DNA of 64,000 nucleotides, taken from assembly GCF_004327355.1 (NCBI RefSeq), contig NZ_QJUM01000026.1:35626-99625 (forward strand). The letters run 5' to 3'. This document shows, in pieces, positions 16,412 to 24,776 of this stretch; the stretch's first letter is position 1; the number at the start of each line of letters is the position of its first letter. Source of the stretch: Phytopseudomonas dryadis (GTDB taxonomy: Bacteria; Pseudomonadota; Gammaproteobacteria; Pseudomonadales; Pseudomonadaceae). Below the pieces are notes generated by a model that worked only from the letters and a program-made list of their open reading frames with translations, had not been told where the DNA came from and did not search any database. The position numbers and the translations under genes are program-made.

Positions 16412-16428
16412 ATGTTATAAAATAACAT
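16412..16428. promoter_or_regulatory. Zur-box-like palindrome upstream of rpmE2-rpmJ
   Basis: Seen: ATGTTAT-AAA-ATAACAT, perfect 7-base arms, just upstream of the rpmE2 ribosome site. Known: the proteobacterial Zur consensus is close to TGTTATANTATAACA, which this matches with one difference. Inferred: zinc-dependent repression of the alternative ribosomal protein operon. Confidence 0.82.
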
Positions 16429-16503
16429 TTATCAGTTTATTGATTTTGGTTCTCATTTCAAGCGGAATCTTCAGTGCCTGCTACAAGGCGATAGCAGACT
16501 CTC

Positions 16504-16552
16504 GTAGGATGGGTGAAACCCATCGGCGATTGATGGGTTTCACCCATCCTAC
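16504..16552. repeat. REPIN-like palindrome, GTAGGATGGGT family
   Basis: Seen: GTAGGATGGGTGAAACCCATC and its inverse separated by a short loop, giving a near-perfect hairpin. The same family recurs at 49021-49071 and, degraded, at 42227-42272. It lies in the gap between rpmE2 and the riboswitch. No gene is seen between 16430 and 16700. Confidence 0.8.
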
Positions 16553-16704
16553 AGGCTGGAGGCTGAACGAGAAGCAGACCGCATAGGCTCTTTCGTCCAG
16601 CTTTCCAGCCTCAAGCGTTTTTGATCGAAGGCCGAAGGCCGCTTCCGCCTTATCCCGGACGGTGGCTTGTCCAGCGGTCGATCCGGGCGCGATAAGCGCG
16701 TTGC

Positions 16705-16729
16705 ATTATTGTTATATTATAACAATAAT
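16705..16729. promoter_or_regulatory. 25-base perfect palindrome, Zur-box-like, upstream of the cobalamin riboswitch
   Basis: Seen: two 12-base arms around a single central T. The core TGTTATATTATAACA fits the Zur consensus TGTTATANTATAACA with no mismatch. It ends 128 bases before the riboswitch and is about 280 bases from the rpmE2 start, so it more likely serves the rightward operon. Inferred: zinc-responsive operator over the promoter of the BtuFCD-like operon. Confidence 0.65.
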
Positions 16730-16857
16730 GGCGACAAGGAGTTTCACTACGCCATCCGTCTGCCGCCCGCTATTTTTCCCGTGCAACCGGGAAAGACAGC
16801 AACAACCCGCGGCAAACAGCGCTGCCGTGACGCGACTCGATCGTTTAAGATGCCGCC

Positions 16858-17024
16858 GCCGGTTTCCGCGAGGAATCAATAGGGAATCCGACGCCACCTC
16901 ATGTGGCGAAACGGAACTGCCCCCGCAACTGTAGGTGCTGAGCATGGCTGCATTCGTGTCACTGGAAGCGATTCCGGGAAGGCCGCAGCAGTGCGTCGAC
17001 GTACCAGTCAGGAGACCTGCCGGC
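16858..17024 (+). promoter_or_regulatory. Cobalamin riboswitch
   Basis: Seen: in order, the 5' helix GCCGGT, AATAGGGAA, the core box ACTGCCCCCGCAACTGTAGG, the CACTGG and CCGGGAAGGC elements, and CAGTCAGGAGACCTGCCGGC closing the first helix. This is the full conserved skeleton of the AdoCbl-type (B12) riboswitch. Known: cobalamin binding lowers expression of the downstream gene, here the binding protein at 17223. A 198-base leader follows it before the first ATG and probably holds the expression platform. Confidence 0.93.
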
Positions 17025-17222
17025 ATAGGTCTGATCAGCTGCCGTGCCGCGGTGGTCGGGCGCTGCAATCGAACCAGCCGGCGGGGTGTCCGGGAGGGGG
17101 CATCGACGACGACCGGTTCCGTTTGGACGGAACGCGCTCGGCCATGGCCGGGCGATGCGATGTGTTCTTCTGCCTGCACTACGCCGCCTATGCGTATCTG
17201 TTGATTTGGAGATCACCCCCGC

Positions 17223-18239
17223 ATGCTCGTGTCTCGTTTCGCCTTTTTCGCCGCCGCCCTTGGTTGCGCGCCGCTGGCCCTGGCTGCCGGTTCCACTCAA
17301 TACCCGCTGAGCCTCGACAACTGCGGCCACGAGCTGAGCTTCGCCGCTGCGCCGAAGAGTGCCGTGACCATCGGCCAGGCCGGCAGCGAGATCCTCTATG
17401 CCCTGGGCCTGGGCGAGCGCCTGGTCGGCACCTCGCTGTGGTTCAGCAAGGTGCTGCCCGAGTTCGAGGCGCAGAACGCCAAGGTCGAGCGCCTGGCCGA
17501 CAACGACCCGAGCTTCGAGTCGGTGATCAACAAGCGCCCCGGCCTGGTCGCCGTGCAGTTCGAGTGGATGGTCGGCGAGCAGGGCGTGGTCGGTACCCGC
17601 GAGCAGTTCCACGGGTTGAAGATCCCCACCTACATCCTGCCGTCCGACTGCGAGGGCAAGGACAACCTGGTCGGCGCCGATGGCACCCGCTTGCAGCCGT
17701 TCCAGATCGACAGCCTGTACAAGGGCATCCGCCAACTGGCCGAAATCTTCGACGTGCAGGCCGAGGGCGAGAAGCTGGTCGGCGGCCTGCAGGCCCGTCT
17801 GCACGAGGCCGTGGCCGGTGCCGAACAGCGCCAGGCCAGGGGAATCTCCGCCGCCTTCTGGTTCTCCAGCGCCGACCTGGATCTCGACCCCTATGTGGCC
17901 GGGCAGAAGGGTGTGGCCGACTACATGATGAAGTCCCTGGGCCTGCGCAACGTGGTCGAGTCCAGCGAGGAATGGCCGACCGTGGGCTGGGAAACCCTGG
18001 CCAAGGCCAACCCGAGCGTGCTGGTGCTGGCGCGCATGGATCGCCGCCGCTTCCCGGCCGACGACGTGGAGAAGAAACTGGAGTTCCTGCGCAACGACCC
18101 GGTGGCCCGGCACATGGAGGCGGTGAAGAACGGCCGTATCGTGATTCTCGACGCCGACGGCATGCAGGCGTCGCTGCGCATGATCGCCGGCATCGAAACC
18201 CTGGCCCAGGCCGTTGACGGGTTCGATCTGACAAAATGA
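17223..18239 (+). CDS. Periplasmic binding protein of a BtuF/FepB-like ABC importer
   Basis: Seen: 338 residues with signal peptide about 1-21 (LALAA), two lobes joined by a long helix, and lobe motifs VTIGQAGSEILYALGLGERLVG and GRIVILDADGMQ. Known: type III binding proteins deliver cobalamin, haem or siderophores to BtuCD/FepDC permeases. The cobalamin riboswitch in its leader says the cargo or pathway is linked to B12 or cobalt. GGAG lies about 12 bases before ATG 17223. Which ligand is carried is unknown. Corrinoid, cobalt or zinc chelate are all open, as a Zur-like site lies upstream. Confidence 0.88.
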   Translation: MLVSRFAFFAAALGCAPLALAAGSTQYPLSLDNCGHELSFAAAPKSAVTIGQAGSEILYALGLGERLVGTSLWFSKVLPEFEAQNAKVERLADNDPSFESVINKRPGLVAVQFEWMVGEQGVVGTREQFHGLKIPTYILPSDCEGKDNLVGADGTRLQPFQIDSLYKGIRQLAEIFDVQAEGEKLVGGLQARLHEAVAGAEQRQARGISAAFWFSSADLDLDPYVAGQKGVADYMMKSLGLRNVVESSEEWPTVGWETLAKANPSVLVLARMDRRRFPADDVEKKLEFLRNDPVARHMEAVKNGRIVILDADGMQASLRMIAGIETLAQAVDGFDLTK

Positions 18240-18297
18240 TGGACGTGCTTTCTAACGTCGCGCAGCGACGGCTCGCAGGGATGGCGGGCCCTGGAAC

Positions 18298-19332
18298 ATG
18301 ATGGCGCGCGGCTCTCGCCTGTTGCTTTATACGTTCGCCTGCCTGTTGCTGCTGGCCGTGGCGCTGATCGCCGGCGTGGCGCTGGGCGAAACGCCGATTC
18401 CGCTGTCGGTGGTGTTCCAGGTGCTGGCCAACAAGCTGTTCGGCGCAGGCTTCGTGCTGGACCCGATCGACGAAGGCATCGTCTGGAACTACCGCCTGAC
18501 CCGCGCCCTGGTAGCGGCCTGCTGCGGCGCCGGACTGGCGGTATCCGGCGTGGTGCTGCAGGCGCTGCTGCGCAATCCCCTGGCCGACCCCTACCTGCTC
18601 GGCATCTCCGCCGGCGCCTCCACGGGCGCGGTTTCGGTGGCGCTGCTCGGCGTCGGGGCAGGGATGTTGTCGCTGTCCATGGGCGCCTTCATCGGCGCCA
18701 TCGCGGCTTTCAGCCTGGTCGCCCTGCTGGCCCGTGCCGCTGGCGGCGGCGCGCTGAACGGCAGTGGGCAGATCATCCTCGCCGGCATCGCCGGTTCGCA
18801 GCTGTTCAATGCCATGACCTCGCTGCTGATCACCAAGTCGGCCAGCGCCGAGCAGGCCCGCGGCATCCTGTTCTGGCTGCTCGGCAACCTCAGCGGGGTC
18901 GACTGGCAGGACGTGGCGCTGGCCGTGCCGGTGGCCCTGGCCGGCGTGCTGCTATGTATCTGGCATACCCGGGCCTTGGATGCCTTCACCTTCGGCGCCG
19001 AGTCGGCGGCCTCCCTGGGTGTGCCGGTGCGCCGTGTGCAGGCCACGTTGATCGCCAGCGCGGCGCTGGTCACCGCGGTGATTGTGTCGATCGTCGGCTC
19101 CATCGGCTTCGTCGGCCTGGTGATTCCCCATGCCGCGCGCCTGCTGGTCGGTGTGCGCCATGGTCGGCTGGTGCCGGTCAGTGCCCTGACCGGCGCAGTG
19201 TTCCTGATCGCCGCCGACGTGCTCTCGCGCACCGCGATCAAGGGGCAGGTGCTGCCCATCGGCGTGGTCACCGCGCTGATCGGCGCGCCTGCCTTCGCGC
19301 TGATCCTGGTGCGCGGGAGACGGCCACGATGA
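18298..19332 (+). CDS. BtuC/FecCD-family ABC permease
   Basis: Seen: 344 residues, about ten hydrophobic helices, with the family segments NYRLTRALVAACCGAGLAVSG split across helix 2, NPLADPYLLGISAGAS and GFVGLVIPHAARLLVG near the C-terminus. Known: homodimeric inner-membrane permease for cobalamin, haem or siderophore uptake. Two tandem ATGs (18298, 18301) make the exact start uncertain by one codon. Its TGA overlaps the ATG of the ATPase gene (ATGA), so the two are coupled. Confidence 0.93.
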   Translation: MMARGSRLLLYTFACLLLLAVALIAGVALGETPIPLSVVFQVLANKLFGAGFVLDPIDEGIVWNYRLTRALVAACCGAGLAVSGVVLQALLRNPLADPYLLGISAGASTGAVSVALLGVGAGMLSLSMGAFIGAIAAFSLVALLARAAGGGALNGSGQIILAGIAGSQLFNAMTSLLITKSASAEQARGILFWLLGNLSGVDWQDVALAVPVALAGVLLCIWHTRALDAFTFGAESAASLGVPVRRVQATLIASAALVTAVIVSIVGSIGFVGLVIPHAARLLVGVRHGRLVPVSALTGAVFLIAADVLSRTAIKGQVLPIGVVTALIGAPAFALILVRGRRPR

Positions 19333-20096
19333 GTACCGTTCTGCACTGCGAGAACCTGGGCTGGTCGGTGAAGGGGCGCGCCATCGTCGACGGCGTCGAC
19401 CTGCGCTTGCAGCAGGGCGAAACCCTTGGCCTGATCGGCCCCAATGGTTCCGGCAAGTCGACCCTGCTCAAGCTGCTGTCCGGCATCCGCGTGCCCGGCA
19501 GCGGCCAGCTATGGCTGCAGGGCCGGCCGCTGGCGAGCCTGAGCCGCCGCGAAGTCGCCCGGCAGCTGGCCTTCGTCGAACAGCAGGCCGATACCGCCGA
19601 TGCGGTGAGCGTGCGCGATGCCGTGGAACTGGGCCGCACACCCTGGCTGTCGGCCTTGCAGCCCTGGTCGGCCGAGGATGAGCGGATCGTCGCCCAGGCC
19701 CTGGCCGATGTGGACATGGCCGAGATGGCGGAGCGCGCCTGGAGCACCTTGTCCGGGGGCGAGCGCCAGCGCGTGCATATCGCCCGGGCGCTGGCTCAGC
19801 GGCCGCAGGTCCTGTTGCTCGACGAGCCCACCAATCACCTGGATATCCAGCACCAGTTGGCGATCCTGAGCCTGGTGCGGGCGTTGCCGGTGACCAGCCT
19901 GATCGCCTTGCACGACCTCAACCAGGCCCTGCAATGCGACCGCCTCGGCGTGATGCGGCACGGGCGTCTGGTGGCGCTCGGTACGCCAGCCGAGGTGCTT
20001 ACCACTGAATGCCTGCGCGACACCTTCGGGGTGCGCGCCCGCTACCTGGTCGACCCCGAAGACGGCGATCGGGTACTGCGTTTCCAACCTGTCTGA
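19329..20096 (+). CDS. BtuD/FecE-like ABC ATPase
   Basis: Seen: 255 residues with Walker A GPNGSGKST, signature LSGGERQRVHIARAL, Walker B VLLLDEPTNHLD and switch histidine LIALHDLNQAL. Known: energises FecCD-type permeases. It belongs to the riboswitch-led operon and its start overlaps the permease stop. The next gene starts 10 bases after its stop, so the pseudoazurin is almost certainly in the same transcript. Confidence 0.94.
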   Translation: MSTVLHCENLGWSVKGRAIVDGVDLRLQQGETLGLIGPNGSGKSTLLKLLSGIRVPGSGQLWLQGRPLASLSRREVARQLAFVEQQADTADAVSVRDAVELGRTPWLSALQPWSAEDERIVAQALADVDMAEMAERAWSTLSGGERQRVHIARALAQRPQVLLLDEPTNHLDIQHQLAILSLVRALPVTSLIALHDLNQALQCDRLGVMRHGRLVALGTPAEVLTTECLRDTFGVRARYLVDPEDGDRVLRFQPV

Positions 20097-20105
20097 CATG
20101 AGTGC

Positions 20106-20552
20106 ATGAGCATGCCTGTTTCTTCGTTGTTCGCTGTTCTGCTGGTCTTGCTGGGCGCGGCTCCGGCCCTGGCCGAAACCCATGAGGTGAAGATGCTCAA
20201 CCGCGGCGCGACCGGCGCCATGGTCTACGAGCCCGATTACCTGGCCATAGCCCCGGGCGACAAGGTCAAGTTCATCGCCACTCACTCGACCCATAATGCC
20301 GCCAGTATCCCCGGTTTTCTGCCGGCCGCTGCCGAACCGTTCAAGGGCCGGATCGACGAAGAACTCGAGGTGAGCTTCAGCGAGCCCGGCCTGTATGGCA
20401 TCCAGTGCATTCCGCACCTGGCCATGGGCATGGTCATGCTGATCCAGGTCGGCGCGCAGCCAGCCAGCGAGGCGCAGATTCCGGCGCAACTGCCGGCGCG
20501 GGCCAGGCAGCGCTTCGAACAGATCGTCCAGCGTGCGACCCAGATACCTTGA
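20106..20552 (+). CDS. Pseudoazurin-type blue copper protein
   Basis: Seen: 148 residues with a signal peptide (cleavage near ALA-E, about 24). The cupredoxin domain carries His in THNAASIPGF, and Cys-x4-His-x4-Met in IQCIPHLAMGM, the type 1 copper ligands. Known: pseudoazurins shuttle electrons to nitrite or nitrous oxide reductases in the periplasm. Odd: it sits in a B12-riboswitch operon for an ABC importer with no denitrification gene in the window. Inferred: it may reduce or handle a metal complex during uptake. The residues after about 118 form a helical tail longer than usual. Confidence 0.88.
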   Translation: MSMPVSSLFAVLLVLLGAAPALAETHEVKMLNRGATGAMVYEPDYLAIAPGDKVKFIATHSTHNAASIPGFLPAAAEPFKGRIDEELEVSFSEPGLYGIQCIPHLAMGMVMLIQVGAQPASEAQIPAQLPARARQRFEQIVQRATQIP

Positions 20553-20585
20553 ATTCGATGAGCCAGTCATGAGCAGCCAACAGCC

Positions 20586-21809
20586 ATGAGCCGAGTGTTG
20601 AACACCTTCGCCAGCCTGTCCCCCGCGGCACGGGTGCTGGTGCTCAACAGCCTGGCCTTCAACTTCGGCTTCTACATGCTGGTGCCCTACCTGGCCGGGC
20701 ATCTCAGCGACACCCTGGGGCTGGCCGGCTGGGCCGTTGGCCTGGTGCTCGGCATCCGCGTGTTCAGCCAGCAGGGTCTGTTCCTGTTCGGCGGACTGCT
20801 GGGCGATCGCATCGGCTACCGCCGCGCCATCCTGGTCGGCTGCCTGGTGCGCTGCGTCGGTTTCGCCGTGCTCGGCTTCTCGGAAAGTCTGGTGATCCTG
20901 CTGCTGGCCGCCTGCGTCAGCGGCTTCGCCGGTGCGCTGTTCACGCCCTGCGCCCAGGCCTACCTGGCCGACGAGTGCCAGGACGCGCAGCAGCGCAAGC
21001 GGGCCTTCGCCCTGCAGAACATGGCCAGTACCGCCGGCATGTTGCTCGGGCCATTGGCGGGGTTGCTGCTGATCGGTATCGACTTCGCGCTGTCCGGCAG
21101 CGTGGCGGCGGGTCTGTTCCTGCTGATGACCCTGGTGCAGTGGCGCTTTCTTCCGCCCAAGGAACTGGTTTCCGGGGAGCGACCGGTGACCATGCTGCGC
21201 CAGTGCCTGGACATGCTGCAGCAGCGCTGCTTCCTGCGTTTCGCCTTGCTGGCGGCGGCCTATCCGTTGCTGTTCCACCCGCTGTACCTGGCGCTGCCGG
21301 CCTACAGCCACGCCCATGGTGGTGGTCAGGCGTGGATCACCCGGGTGTTCGTCATCAGCGCACTGGTCGGCGTGCTGCTGCAGATGCCGATCAGCGCGTT
21401 GCGCCAGCGCTGGCTCAGCGAAGGGCAGGGCATGGCCCTGGGCCTGGCGCTGATGGCCGCCAGCTATGGCCTGCTGGCCGAGCCCATGGCCAGCCTGCTG
21501 AGCCCGCGCTGGGCGATCCTGCTGATGGCGGCGTTGCTCAGCCTCGGCAGCCTGCTGGTGCTGCCGCTGCTGTCGGCCCATGTACCGTATTACGCGCGCC
21601 CTGGCCAACTGGCGGCCTATTACGGCTTCTTCGCCGGCGTTGGCGGCCTGGCCGCGCTGCTCGGCAACGTATTGATCGGTCGCCTGCTGGCGGCCGAGCA
21701 GGCGCCACCGCAATTACTGTGGTGGGCACTGACCTGCATCGGGATGGGCGCCGCAGTGGGCCTGTCCCGGCATATGGAACGATTATCCCGACACAAGGAG
21801 CAAGCATGA
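20586..21809 (+). CDS. MFS transporter, MdtH-like
   Basis: Seen: 407 residues, twelve predicted membrane helices, and the MFS loop motif GGLLGDRIGYRRAIL between helices 2 and 3. Known: drug/proton antiporters and metallophore exporters share this fold. Its TGA overlaps the ATG of the OprD gene by four bases and it lies 33 bases after the pseudoazurin stop. Inferred: exporter or importer working with the ABC system, perhaps recycling a chelator. Substrate unknown. Confidence 0.88.
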   Translation: MSRVLNTFASLSPAARVLVLNSLAFNFGFYMLVPYLAGHLSDTLGLAGWAVGLVLGIRVFSQQGLFLFGGLLGDRIGYRRAILVGCLVRCVGFAVLGFSESLVILLLAACVSGFAGALFTPCAQAYLADECQDAQQRKRAFALQNMASTAGMLLGPLAGLLLIGIDFALSGSVAAGLFLLMTLVQWRFLPPKELVSGERPVTMLRQCLDMLQQRCFLRFALLAAAYPLLFHPLYLALPAYSHAHGGGQAWITRVFVISALVGVLLQMPISALRQRWLSEGQGMALGLALMAASYGLLAEPMASLLSPRWAILLMAALLSLGSLLVLPLLSAHVPYYARPGQLAAYYGFFAGVGGLAALLGNVLIGRLLAAEQAPPQLLWWALTCIGMGAAVGLSRHMERLSRHKEQA

Positions 21810-23170
21810 ACCGGCCGTACCCGAAACCCGTCCTGATCGCCGCCACGGTATGCTGCCTTTCGCCGCTGGCGCTGGCTGCGCCGCAGAGCGCTCAGTCGCA
21901 CTCCGCCGGCTTTATCGAGGATGCCAGCTGGAGTCTGCTCAACCGCAGCGTCTACGAGAACCGCGACTACCGTAACGGCGGGCGCAGCAACGGTGCGCGC
22001 AACGCCTACAAGCCGCGGACCGAGCGCAATGGTTACGCCGAGGAGTGGGGCTACGGGCTGATGGGCGAGTTCAAGTCGGGCTTTACCCAGGGCACCCTCG
22101 GCTTCGGCCTGGACGGACACCTGTACCTGTCGCAGAAACTCGACGGTGGCGGCGGCCGCGCCGGCAAGCTGCGCCACCTGCCGGTGGACAACGAGGGCTA
22201 CGACCAGGACGGCGCCGCCCGTGGCGGCGCGGCGCTCAAGGCGCGGCTGTCGTCGACCTGGCTGCGTTACGGCGAGCAGCGGGTGAAAACGCCGATTTTC
22301 TCTTCGTCCGACAGCCGCCTGCTGCCCGAGACCCACACCGGCTGGTTCGTCGACAGTCGCGAGTTCGACGACCTGACCCTGGTCGGCGGGCATTTCACCG
22401 GTTCGGCGGATCGCAACTCGCGCAGCAACAACAATCCGCTGGTGATCAACTACGCCGATCCGTCCATGCGCCTGGGCAATGCCTTCAGCTTCGTCGGTGG
22501 CAGCTACAGCGGTGTGCCGGGGCTGTCCGTCAGCCTCTACAGCGGCGAACTGGAAGACAGCTGGCGCACGCACTACCTGGGCAGCAGCTACAGCCATGCC
22601 CTGGCCGAGGACAAGGCCATCAGTGTCGATCTGCATCTGTACCGCAGCAGCGACACCGGCAAGGCGCTGGCCGGTAGGGTGTCCAACACCACCGGCAGCC
22701 TGCTGCTCAGCTATGCCCAGGGCTACCACAAGGTCGGCCTGGGCTATCAGAAGGTCGCTGGCGACACACCGTTCGACTACGTCACCCGTGGCGCGATCTG
22801 GCTGGGCAACGCGGTGCAGCTGTCGGACTTCAACGCGCCTAACGAAACCTCCTGGCAATTGCGCTACGACTACGATCTGGCCGCGGTCGGCGTGCCGGGG
22901 CTGAGCGCCAGCGCCGCCTACATCCGCGGCAGCGGCATCGACGGCAGCGATGTCGACCCCACGGGCAGTTACGCCTGGCTGGGCTACGGCAAGGGCGGCA
23001 GGCACTGGGAGCGCGACCTCAACCTGCGCTACGTGGTGCAGTCCGGTGCGGCCAAGGATCTGACGGTGCTGCTGCGCCACAGCCTGCACCGCGGCAATGC
23101 CGCCCAGGCCGAGGGCGATGTCGATCAGGTGCGCCTGTCCGTGGAGTATCCGCTGAGCGGGCGGCTCTGA
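21806..23170 (+). CDS. OprD-family outer-membrane porin
   Basis: Seen: 454 residues. A signal peptide ends at ALAAPQ (about 24), then FIEDASWSLLNRSVYENRDYRNG, the typical OprD opening, and an 18-strand barrel pattern ending VDQVRLSVEYPLSGRL. AAGGAG precedes ATG 21806. Known: OprD porins give substrate-specific diffusion of amino acids, organic acids and related small molecules. Inferred: outer-membrane entry for the cargo of the operon, in place of a BtuB-like TonB receptor, which is absent here. Last gene of the riboswitch operon. Confidence 0.93.
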   Translation: MNRPYPKPVLIAATVCCLSPLALAAPQSAQSHSAGFIEDASWSLLNRSVYENRDYRNGGRSNGARNAYKPRTERNGYAEEWGYGLMGEFKSGFTQGTLGFGLDGHLYLSQKLDGGGGRAGKLRHLPVDNEGYDQDGAARGGAALKARLSSTWLRYGEQRVKTPIFSSSDSRLLPETHTGWFVDSREFDDLTLVGGHFTGSADRNSRSNNNPLVINYADPSMRLGNAFSFVGGSYSGVPGLSVSLYSGELEDSWRTHYLGSSYSHALAEDKAISVDLHLYRSSDTGKALAGRVSNTTGSLLLSYAQGYHKVGLGYQKVAGDTPFDYVTRGAIWLGNAVQLSDFNAPNETSWQLRYDYDLAAVGVPGLSASAAYIRGSGIDGSDVDPTGSYAWLGYGKGGRHWERDLNLRYVVQSGAAKDLTVLLRHSLHRGNAAQAEGDVDQVRLSVEYPLSGRL

Positions 23171-23212
23171 TGCGCTAGCATGAACGCCCATCGACCTGCC
23201 CAGGAGCTGCCC

Positions 23213-23605
23213 GTGTCGATCTGTCTCAAGCTGGTTCCAGGTGTTCTGCTCGCCTGCCTCTGGACGCTGCCTGCCCAGGCTGCGTTCATGCTGCCCGGCG
23301 ATGCCATGCAGTGCGTGCGCAGCGCCAGCGTGCTCAATTGCACGGATCGATTCGGCAATCACTACGGCATCGTGCAGCGTGGCAACGACACGCTGATGCG
23401 CGGCTTCGATGCCATCAGTGGGCAGACCTGGGCACAGACCAGTACCACTTATGGTCGCCTGCAGCTATTTACCGGCATCAGCAGCAGCGGCGAGCTGTGG
23501 GTGGGTTCCAGCCGGCGCATCGGCTGGAACGTGGTCAGCCGCTTTTCCAGTTCCCAGGGCGAGCGCGACCGGGTCAGTTGCAATCGAATCAGTGGGTGCC
23601 GCTAG
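23213..23605 (+). CDS. Small secreted protein, function unknown
   Basis: Seen: 130 residues if the GTG at 23213 is used. CAGGAG lies just before it and the result starts with a clean signal peptide (SICLKLVPGVLLACLWTLPAQA). An ATG at 23180 in frame is less well placed. The mature part has four cysteines (MQCVRS, LNCTDR, VSCNRISGCR) that could form two disulfides and a beta-rich Gly/Ser/Thr body. No family recognised. It lies 43 bases after the oprD stop, so it could be co-transcribed. Confidence 0.7.
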   Translation: MSICLKLVPGVLLACLWTLPAQAAFMLPGDAMQCVRSASVLNCTDRFGNHYGIVQRGNDTLMRGFDAISGQTWAQTSTTYGRLQLFTGISSSGELWVGSSRRIGWNVVSRFSSSQGERDRVSCNRISGCR

Positions 23606-23779
23606 CTTTGATCTGTTCATCCGGGGATCAAAAGGGGCTACCAATCCAACCCGGTTCTAGGAACCTCAAATGAACAGTCATAAGCGGGCCCGTTTGACGT
23701 CGAGCGATCGGATGGCGTCTTCGAGAAACCGCATGCCTCGCACCGGTGGCGGCATGAATGACGGATAACGCGTTTGCCA
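23606..23779. other. Gap at left edge of the low-GC island
   Basis: No gene seen. Base composition falls from here to about 26005, with more A/T-ended codons than the neighbouring genes, marking the left side of a probable insertion. Confidence 0.4.
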
Positions 23780-24760
23780 TCAGCCTTCTTCATCATTTTC
23801 TCCATTGGCTGCGCCGCCTACCGTCAGAATCTTGATGTCCGGCGCCCAGCCTTCGGGAAGTTCAGGTGGGCTGACCGAATCCAGATCGAGACGGATGAAC
23901 GACCTGAGGATCGACTGGAACGTTTCGGTGTCACGCGCCCAATGGATCACCCCATCGAAATCCTTCGCAAGCCGATGGGTGAGATCAAGTGACGAGCGGC
24001 GGTTTACTCCGACCGGACTATCGACCTGGACGATGGCGATCTTGTCGCCGCCCACCCATTGCACGATGTCAGCAGGGAATTCGTGGGCATAGTCGCGCCT
24101 GCCATTCCAAACTGCCGTTCGGATGGCCTTTCCGGCTGGTGTCGTGATCCGAAATATCCAAGGACAATCTTCCTGCGTCTCCCCTTGCGCAGCGTAAAAC
24201 TTAGGGGGTGGCGGATGATCCAGAATTGCCGCTTTTTGCTCCAATATTCGACGACGTTGCGCATCGGTCAGTCGAGAGATCTGCTGACCTTGAGGATTGA
24301 ACTGCCGAATATGTTTCGAATATGAGATTTGCGCAGTGCCGGCGTCATACACATCCGAATTCGGAAACGCGAACAGCAGCACTTGGCCCGTGAAGCAGCG
24401 CAAATGCCTTGTCACGATGTCCCACGCAATGTCCTCGTGAGCGATCGGCACAACATGAAGCACGGCTTCCGGCATTTCCATAGCCAGCCGCTCGATGACG
24501 GCGATACCAACTGCGCTGAACGATTCCCCGTCGCCAAGACAGAAGCCAACATGGAAAGTCCGTGATTCAACTACGGCCTTGAACGTTTGCAGAACCACTT
24601 GTGCCGATTCTTTAATGACGGTCTCGCCGGTCAGTTCGCGGATACGTGCACCGTTGATCGCAGCAACGGGGGGGAGGACATGGAGGTCTATCGTGCCCCT
24701 GAAATTGTCGGCGTCTGGCCAAGCCGACCGCTCTTGCTTTTTCCGCTTGGCTTCGCCCAC
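23780..24760 (-). CDS. MGEAKRKK-type protein of unknown function
   Basis: Seen: 326 residues from a GTG at 24760 with GGAGG seven bases upstream. It begins with the basic MGEAKRKKQERSAWPD signature and has no signal peptide or membrane helix. The C-terminus is acidic (GGAANGENDEEG). Known: short MGEAKRRK-like N-termini recur in accessory proteins of plasmids and islands but say nothing of function. It follows the GNAT gene by 16 bases, so it may be a third member of that unit. Codon use is less GC-biased than in the flanking core genes, supporting transfer. Confidence 0.65.
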   Translation of the reverse strand: MGEAKRKKQERSAWPDADNFRGTIDLHVLPPVAAINGARIRELTGETVIKESAQVVLQTFKAVVESRTFHVGFCLGDGESFSAVGIAVIERLAMEMPEAVLHVVPIAHEDIAWDIVTRHLRCFTGQVLLFAFPNSDVYDAGTAQISYSKHIRQFNPQGQQISRLTDAQRRRILEQKAAILDHPPPPKFYAAQGETQEDCPWIFRITTPAGKAIRTAVWNGRRDYAHEFPADIVQWVGGDKIAIVQVDSPVGVNRRSSLDLTHRLAKDFDGVIHWARDTETFQSILRSFIRLDLDSVSPPELPEGWAPDIKILTVGGAANGENDEEG

Positions 24761-24776
24761 CGCAGACCCTCCGCCA

